This document shows positions 22,218-26,978 of a stretch of 26,978 bases of DNA, piece after piece. Below the pieces are notes generated by a model that worked only from the letters and a program-made list of their open reading frames with translations, did not search any database and was not told the origin of the DNA. Source of the DNA: DATKMS01 sp041497995 (GTDB lineage: Bacteria; Desulfobacterota; Binatia; HRBIN30); the NCBI GenBank assembly GCA_041497995.1, contig JBGQHM010000044.1, positions 1 through 26,978 of the forward strand, in the 5' to 3' direction. A program made the position numbers and the translations under genes. Within the stretch, counting starts at the first letter, position 1. Every line of letters begins with the position of its first letter.

Positions 22218-23932
22218 CCGCCGCCCTTGAGCGATCGCAAGAACCCACGCAGCGGTAGCGCATTCACCACATCGGCGCGTTCCGCCCAACCTCGACGTGC
22301 CGTGGCAATCCCGAAGTGGAGGTAGCCGAGGTGATTCACGCTGTGCGCGTCGGTGTCGATCGCCAGCTTCACTCCCGCATCGACAGCCTTGCGCACGTGC
22401 TCGTCCTTCAAGTCGAGGCGTTCGGGGTACGCGTCGATCTCCAAGATCGTGCCGGCCCGCTTGGCAGCGGCGATCACCGCATCGATATCAATGTCGATCG
22501 GCTCACGCTTCTGCAGTACGCGCGCCGTCGGGTGGAAAAAGATATCGGCGTGAGGGTTCTCGATCGCACGGATCACGCGGCGCGTTTGCTCCCTGCGTGA
22601 CAGGTTGAAGTGTGAGTGCACCGCAACGCCGACGACCTCGAGCTGCGCCAGCGTCGGGTCGTCGATGTCCAGTGTCCCATCCTTGTTGATGTTCACCTCG
22701 GCGCCTTTGAGAACGGTGAAACCCTTCAGCTGCTTGTTCAGCTTGTCGATGGCCTTCATCTGCTGGCGCAGCTGCTTCTCGTCGGCGCCCATCATCGCCA
22801 AACTCTTGGTGTGATCGGTGATCGCCATGTACTCGAGCCCAAGGCGTTGAGCTTCCGCAGCCATCTCCTCGATCGAGTTGGCGCCGTCGGTCCACGTCGT
22901 CTGGGTCTGCAGATCGCCGCGCAGGTCGTCGTAGCCGATGAGGTCCGGCAGCTTGCCAGCCTGCGCCGCTTCGATTTCGCCGGCCATCTCACGCAGCTCC
23001 GGCGCGATGTACGGCAATCCCAGGACGGCGTAGACCTCCTCCTCTGTCTTACCGGCGATCGCCTTCTCGCCGCGAAACACGCCGTACTCGTTGAGCTTCA
23101 GGTTCTTCTCGATGGCGATGCGTCGCAGCGTGACGTTGTGGTCCTTACTGCCGGTGAAATAGTTGAGCGCGGCGCCCCAGCTGGCGGCAGGGACGACGCG
23201 CAGGTCCACGTCCATGCCGGTATTCAGCTTCACGCTCGACTTGGTGTGGCCCTTGCCGTGGACGTGGACGACCTCAGGCATGCCGACAAAGAAGTCCATG
23301 ATCGCATCGGGCTTCTTCGCGATCACCAAGATGTCCCCATCGCCTACCGTCTCCTTGCGGCGACGGATAGAGCCCGCAATGGTCACGCGCTGCACACCGG
23401 CCAGTCGGCCCAGACGCGCCTCGATCTCCATCATGAGCGGCAGCACCGCGCCCAACGGAAAGCGGCCGCTACTCTGCTTGAGGAAGCCGATGCCCTTCAG
23501 GATCTTCTGCTCGCTCTTCTCGCCGAAGTGCGGCAGCTCGCGAATCTTGCCGGCCAACGCCGCCTTTTCCAGGTCGGCGACGGTGCGTACCCGAAGCTCC
23601 TGGTACAGCGTCTTAATGTTCTTCGGCCCGAGCCCTTCGATCGCGGTGAGGGCCGCCACGTCCACCGGCGTCTTCTTCCGCAGTTCGTCGTAGTACGGCA
23701 GACGCCCGGTCTCGATGAGTTCGACGATTTTCTCGGCGATGCTCTTCCCGACGCCGGGGATCTCTTCCACCGCCTTGATGCCGCCGCGCTTGTAGATCGC
23801 GGCGATCGGCTCATCGACCGCTTCGATCGCGTAGGCCACCTTCTCATAGGCCCGCGGTTTGAACGGCACGCCGTCCATATCGAGAAACACAGCAATCTCG
23901 CGCATGACGCGCGCGATCTCCGCGTTGGTCAT
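22202..23932 (-). CDS. polX: DNA polymerase/3'-5' exonuclease PolX
   Basis: Bacterial PolX fills gaps in base excision repair and usually carries a PHP exonuclease domain. The ATG at 23932 gives 576 residues, the normal length; the frame extends upstream only as a shadow of the zinc-ribbon gene. The N-terminal 8-kDa and HhH parts include IPGVGKSIAEKI (58-69) and IEGLGPKNIKTLY (98-110). The polymerase Asp residues are Asp198 and Asp200 (VGDGDILV) and Asp243 (GMDVDLRVV). The PHP domain (about 335-570) has TDH (His374), VHSHFN (His439, His441) and DTDAH, but its first motif reads DLQTQTTWTDG, with Gln342 and Gln344 where many PHP domains have two metal-binding His. The last codons and the stop lie in a repeat arm. 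Confidence 0.95.
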   Translation of the reverse strand: MTNAEIARVMREIAVFLDMDGVPFKPRAYEKVAYAIEAVDEPIAAIYKRGGIKAVEEIPGVGKSIAEKIVELIETGRLPYYDELRKKTPVDVAALTAIEGLGPKNIKTLYQELRVRTVADLEKAALAGKIRELPHFGEKSEQKILKGIGFLKQSSGRFPLGAVLPLMMEIEARLGRLAGVQRVTIAGSIRRRKETVGDGDILVIAKKPDAIMDFFVGMPEVVHVHGKGHTKSSVKLNTGMDVDLRVVPAASWGAALNYFTGSKDHNVTLRRIAIEKNLKLNEYGVFRGEKAIAGKTEEEVYAVLGLPYIAPELREMAGEIEAAQAGKLPDLIGYDDLRGDLQTQTTWTDGANSIEEMAAEAQRLGLEYMAITDHTKSLAMMGADEKQLRQQMKAIDKLNKQLKGFTVLKGAEVNINKDGTLDIDDPTLAQLEVVGVAVHSHFNLSRREQTRRVIRAIENPHADIFFHPTARVLQKREPIDIDIDAVIAAAKRAGTILEIDAYPERLDLKDEHVRKAVDAGVKLAIDTDAHSVNHLGYLHFGIATARRGWAERADVVNALPLRGFLRSLKGGGRREW

Positions 23933-23948
23933 TTCATTCCAACGCGTC

Positions 23949-24203
23949 TCACTCACTGACGAGCGAGACGTCGCGGCTATCGCACTCGGGGCACAGCGGG
24001 CGGAGACGGCGCGCCTCGAAGACCTTGCCGCAGGATTGGCATTCGAAGACGAAGGGCTCGGCCGGCAACTCAATTGGCGCCTCGTGGCTCGTGACCGGCG
24101 ACTCGGTAGACAGCGGCTCGGCGGCCCCCCCGCTTTCACTCATCGCTAGCTCTTCTCCTTGCGCGCCGCGGCGCCAGCGGAGCAGCTTGGACCACAAGCC
24201 CAT
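23949..24203 (-). CDS. small zinc-ribbon protein
   Basis: An 84-residue product with a basic N-terminus (MGLWSKLLRWRRG), an acidic, Ser/Pro/Glu-rich middle and a C-terminal zinc ribbon: CQSC at 55-58 and CPEC at 71-74. It resembles the FmdB/rubrerythrin-type small ribbons but cannot be assigned. The start at 24203 lies six bases after the oxidase stop without a visible ribosome-binding site; the ATG at 24143 has AAGGAG upstream and would give 64 residues, so the true start is uncertain. It lies between the oxidase-like gene and polX with gaps of 6 and 16 bases, a clear operon. Confidence 0.72.
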   Translation of the reverse strand: MGLWSKLLRWRRGAQGEELAMSESGGAAEPLSTESPVTSHEAPIELPAEPFVFECQSCGKVFEARRLRPLCPECDSRDVSLVSE

Positions 24204-24209
24204 CGGCTA

Positions 24210-24932
24210 CTACTGTGGTGTGTCGAGGAAGCGATCGTACCCTTCCGTCATACCGGCGTGTGCCAGCACGCTGAAGCGGAAGGCGCGGCGGACGACGGCT
24301 TGCTGGTCGCGTGTCTGTGCACAGCGTTCGAGCGCGGCGACCGCGTTCTCGCCGTGCTCTTCTTCCGCCTGCATGTGGATCTGCCAAAATTCGAGCGCCT
24401 TGGCGTCGAGGTTACAGTGACGCTTCAAGCCGTCGTAGATCACCTTCGCGCCGTTGGGTCGGCCGGGCACTTCCATCTCCACCGCCAAGCCAAACGCCCC
24501 GAGCCCCTCTTCGAACGAGTTGCGGCAGTAGTAGCCCATCGTCGACGCGGCGCCGACGGTCGACGCCAGTGGCAGATGATCGAGCAGCTCGTCGCGTGTG
24601 ATACCGAAGCCGGCGCAGAACTGCAGGTACAGATCGTGGTGCTCGGCTTCCTTGATGTATCCCATCTCGCCCGCCAAGTTGCGCGCAATGAGCTTGTACA
24701 CCGAGCGATCGGGCAACGTCGGTGCCGAGGCCAGCCACGCCGCGATCGTCGGGATCGCCGGCTCGACGTAATAGTAGAAGTCCTTCACCCAGCGCCGCAC
24801 CTGGGCGTCGGTCAGCTTCCCCATGACAAGGCCGCGCAGAAAGTGGCTCTGCGGCGCGTGGTCGCGCTTGAATGCAATGAACTCGTCGAGGCACTCACGC
24901 GACGACAGCGTCCGATCGGTCACCAGGCTCAT
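24210..24932 (-). CDS. haem-oxygenase-like (TenA/PqqC/HDO) family oxidase
   Basis: I choose the ATG at 24932 because AGGAGG ends six bases upstream; the Met at 24938 abuts that site. The 240-residue all-helical product resembles PqqC/TenA-type proteins, with RRWVKDFYYYVEPAIPTIAA (46-65) and LAGEMGYIKEAEHHDLYLQF (86-105). Candidate metal ligands follow the haem-oxygenase-like diiron oxidase pattern: Glu95 and His98 (ExxH), Glu152 (AVEMEVP) and His186-Glu190-His193 (HxxxExxH). These imply an Fe-dependent oxygenase rather than the cofactorless PqqC. The substrate is unknown, and no pqq genes lie nearby. It leads the operon with the zinc-ribbon gene and polX. Confidence 0.82.
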   Translation of the reverse strand: MSLVTDRTLSSRECLDEFIAFKRDHAPQSHFLRGLVMGKLTDAQVRRWVKDFYYYVEPAIPTIAAWLASAPTLPDRSVYKLIARNLAGEMGYIKEAEHHDLYLQFCAGFGITRDELLDHLPLASTVGAASTMGYYCRNSFEEGLGAFGLAVEMEVPGRPNGAKVIYDGLKRHCNLDAKALEFWQIHMQAEEEHGENAVAALERCAQTRDQQAVVRRAFRFSVLAHAGMTEGYDRFLDTPQ

Positions 24933-25051
24933 AGGCATCCTCCTCGCTTGATGTGGCGCGCGGATTCTATCCGTCTCGGTCGTCGTTGGGAAGCCGAATA
25001 TCGGACGCGATGTGAGCCTCAGTCTTGGTGGCGCCGAGCTTGGATTTGTGG

Positions 25052-25087
25052 CCTCTCCAGCGCGTGTTTTCCGCGTGGGAGAGGGGA
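25052..25087. repeat. GC-rich hairpin and GAGAGGGGA end upstream of the DUF559 remnant
   Basis: CCTCTCCAGCGCG (25052-25064) pairs with 25072-25084 at 11 of 13 positions around a 7-base loop. The bases GAGAGGGGA at 25079-25087 recur inverted as TCCCCTCTC at 25354-25362, on the far side of the DUF559 remnant, so the remnant is bracketed by a 9-bp inverted repeat. The following GGGTGAGGG stretch is typical of dispersed repeats beside DUF559 genes. Confidence 0.6.
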
Positions 25088-25155
25088 GGGTGAGGGCGAT
25101 GATGAGCGCGATAGTGAGCGTACAAACCTGGCTCACATCACATCAGGGCGTCTGC

Positions 25156-25361
25156 TTCATTGCCGACTTTTGCTGTCGGAACCCGAAGCTCGTCGTCGCG
25201 GAGGGTCGATGGGGGGCCACCATGCGGAACGCGCCGCACAGGATGCGTCGCTCACGCGTGCGATTGCGGAGCATGGGTATACAGTGTTGCGCTTTTGGGA
25301 CAATGAAGTGCTGAAGGATATCGACGGCGTGCTCGAGGCGATTGCCCGCGAAGTCCCCTCT
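25156..25361 (+). pseudogene. frameshifted remnant of a DUF559 endonuclease-like gene
   Basis: DUF559 proteins are small PD-(D/E)XK-type nuclease-fold proteins of uncertain role. One frame gives FIADFCCRNPKLVVAE (25156-25203), matching the family core where the last Glu and the Asp of IADF belong to the catalytic site. A different frame then continues with MGGHHAERAAQD (from 25209) and YTVLRFWDNEVLKDIDGVLE to about 25361, the family's C-terminal part. A frameshift near 25203 joins the two. The N-terminal third is missing. A shorter call would be chance similarity, but the motifs occur in the correct order at the correct spacing on one strand. Confidence 0.72.
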
Positions 25362-25515
25362 CTGCCTATGAGGGTGAGACAGTCGGGTTGGTCGGGGAAC
25401 GATGTCCTGCGCGCGGTGGCAGGCGTGAGCTTGACTAGAAGCGTCGAAAACCAGGTTGAGGCCCGCGGCCGCAACGAGTGCTTTTGGTTCATAGCCGCGG
25501 GCCTCATTGACCAGC

Positions 25516-26978
25516 CTAGAAGACAATCACTGCCCCGTTTGTCACTGCCGACGGTGGCTCGTGGCCGGCGTGATCACTAACATGCTGGCTTTCTCCCCTG
25601 ATGATGGCCGTGCCCGTCGGCGCGGTTCGCTTGATCGTGAACGTGCAGGAGAAGAGCTGCCCGTCGGTGAATGTGCTGACCGCATTCAAGTCCACGAGAA
25701 GCGCTCGCAGGCGTGCTTGGCCGGCGAGAGCTGCCGCTGGATCGGCCGGGCCAGCCGTGCTCAGGGAATGGTTCGTTAAGCGGGACTCTTTCACGCAACT
25801 CGGGTTGGACAACACGCTCGTGGGGTAAAGAATGTCCAACTGCGCGGCTGAGATCGTTCCGCCACCGCCGCTGAGGGTCACTGGGATGGTGACTTTGCTA
25901 CCGCGCCCGCCAGAGGCGGTACCGATCTCCTGGCTGATCGTGACACCGAGCGGGGCGGCCTGCCAGCTGGCCGGGGCGCTGGCCTGGCTGCCGGTCGGGC
26001 ACCCGTTCGTTGGACACCCGTTCAGAGAGTAGTTCGTTGCCAGGACAATTTCATCGACGGTGATGGCACCGTCACCGTTGCCGTCTCCGCGGTAGCAATT
26101 TGCGAGCGGCTGGTTTTCAAGGGAGATTTGGATGCACGTCGTGAGTTCATCCATCGTGACTTGGTAGTTCCGATTGCAGTCACCTACACAACCCTGACAT
26201 GCATCAAACCGAAATGACGCTATCTTCGTGTGCCAGTTTCCGTACCCATTCGTCGGAAGAAACTCGTTGGTGCACCAGAAAGCACACTCAAAAATGGGAT
26301 CAAGGCTCATTCCGGTATAATCGCCCCATGCTGCCACAGACGCGGATTCAGTGTTTGGATCGACGTACTGCGAGCCGGCTCCTGCTTCGACAGTGTTCTC
26401 TGCCTGCAGCATTCCCGAAGGATCACCGCACAGGCGGCCCGTGAAGCGGATCGATGGAAACAGCCCTGGGCTTGGCACCTGGCCCGATACGCTGTAGCCG
26501 ACGGCAATGTTGCTCTGGCGGTCCATCGCAATGCTGCCCATCCAGCGGTGAAAGTCGTCGGGAGCAAAGGTACCGCTTTGCGACACACTCGGCGCCGTGC
26601 CCAGGTTGCGGATCTCGTACCAACGAATGGCAGTTCTATTCGGAACTGATACACTCGGTGCCTGAACGGAGTGGCTCACCACGAGAGACTGGTGATCAAG
26701 AAAGCTTCGGTAGACCAGCCTGTCCATCAGCCGGGTACCTACCGTCCAAAGCCTCTGGACCGTGCCCGGCTGCAGAACGCATGGCTGATTGGTATTGGAA
26801 GAATTGCACGGAGGCGTGAACGAAGAGACGCCGGCAACGGGCGTCGGACCAACGAACGTCGAGCTCCCGGGGGTCGTGAAATTTACTTGGAACTTCCAGA
26901 GATTCAGCTTCGCATTCGGGAGATCAAGGCTCAGATAATAGTTGGGTCCGGTGACCGGCGGGGAGGTCGGCGACGGCA
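25516..26978 (-). CDS. 3' part of a large secreted protein with dockerin-like and cohesin-like modules
   Basis: The frame stays open to the right window edge (486 codons visible), so the Met at 26727 is internal and the start lies outside. The first part (PNYYLSLDLPNAKLNLWKFQ, then DDFHRWMGSIAMDRQSNIAV and WGDYTGMSLDP ... FWCTNEF) matches a large secreted family of unknown function that is beta-rich and ends NWHTKIASFRF. At 26190-26011 is a dockerin-like pair: a degenerate loop (GDCNRNYQVTMDE) and a canonical loop (DGNGDGAITVDE). At about 25950-25519 a beta-rich domain (GSKVTIPVTLSGGGGTISAA, LDILYPTSVL, DGQLFSCTFTIK) looks cohesin-like. It may take part in surface assembly. It ends at TAG 25518-25516. 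Confidence 0.83.
   Translation of the reverse strand, partial: PSPTSPPVTGPNYYLSLDLPNAKLNLWKFQVNFTTPGSSTFVGPTPVAGVSSFTPPCNSSNTNQPCVLQPGTVQRLWTVGTRLMDRLVYRSFLDHQSLVVSHSVQAPSVSVPNRTAIRWYEIRNLGTAPSVSQSGTFAPDDFHRWMGSIAMDRQSNIAVGYSVSGQVPSPGLFPSIRFTGRLCGDPSGMLQAENTVEAGAGSQYVDPNTESASVAAWGDYTGMSLDPIFECAFWCTNEFLPTNGYGNWHTKIASFRFDACQGCVGDCNRNYQVTMDELTTCIQISLENQPLANCYRGDGNGDGAITVDEIVLATNYSLNGCPTNGCPTGSQASAPASWQAAPLGVTISQEIGTASGGRGSKVTIPVTLSGGGGTISAAQLDILYPTSVLSNPSCVKESRLTNHSLSTAGPADPAAALAGQARLRALLVDLNAVSTFTDGQLFSCTFTIKRTAPTGTAIIRGESQHVSDHAGHEPPSAVTNGAVIVF

Noticed and set aside
24159..25580. 473-residue plus-strand open frame over the oxidase-like gene
   Set aside because: Most of it is antisense to the oxidase gene; only the part from about 25203 is meaningful, as the end of the DUF559 remnant.
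1..26978. tRNA or rRNA genes
   Set aside because: No T-loop GTTCRAATC-type sequence with a matching acceptor stem, and no rRNA-like stretch, was found by eye on either strand.

Overview
The window is high-GC bacterial chromosome with dense gene packing, LpxA (so a Gram-negative envelope), a System I cytochrome c maturation set and several secreted proteins carrying short dockerin-like EF-hand pairs (pattern C-x-GDC ... VTVDEL). That dockerin style, the TMF/tail-fibre-like secreted protein and the acyl-CoA genes suggest an uncultured deltaproteobacterium-like lineage such as Candidatus Binatia (Binatota). This is inference from familiarity with such proteins; there is no rRNA here to test it. 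No rRNA, tRNA or CRISPR array was seen.

Layout. 1-3138: an uncertain left edge, a 57-residue zinc-knuckle protein and mltG on the minus strand, then a divergent enoyl-CoA hydratase. 3139-8299: three secreted proteins (an 830-residue unknown, a tail-fibre-like protein, a Thr/Pro-linker dockerin protein). 8399-9733: a decayed zinc-ribbon/AAA gene and a glycerophosphodiester phosphodiesterase. 9773-17679: cytochrome c maturation in two minus-strand blocks, ccmA-B-C-D-yacG-lpxA and ccmE-F-H-(ccmI-like), separated by a plus-strand NlpC/P60 hydrolase; no ccmG is present. CcmE carries Cys in place of the haem-binding His. 17774-21800: glutaryl-CoA dehydrogenase, a small unknown protein coupled to an ArsB/NhaD-type permease, and an orphan DGQHR (DndB-like) protein. 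21804-24932: a four-helix-bundle (S23/IVP) gene inside inverted repeats, facing the operon HDO/PqqC-like oxidase, zinc-ribbon protein, polX. 25052-26978: a frameshifted DUF559 remnant between inverted repeats, and the 3' part of a secreted protein combining dockerin-like and cohesin-like modules.

The most unusual layer is the set of small inverted-repeat elements. Several have arms built from 7-bp units (GAATGNT or NNNTCAG), and most sit directly after stop codons; in some places they supply the last codons and the stop of a gene (lpxA, polX, the four-helix-bundle gene, the decayed zinc-ribbon gene). The four-helix-bundle cassette at 21804-22217 and the gene-less element at 14205-14312 share their ends, which suggests a family in which the small element is an internally deleted form of the gene-bearing one. 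This is the best candidate here for a little-described mobile system.
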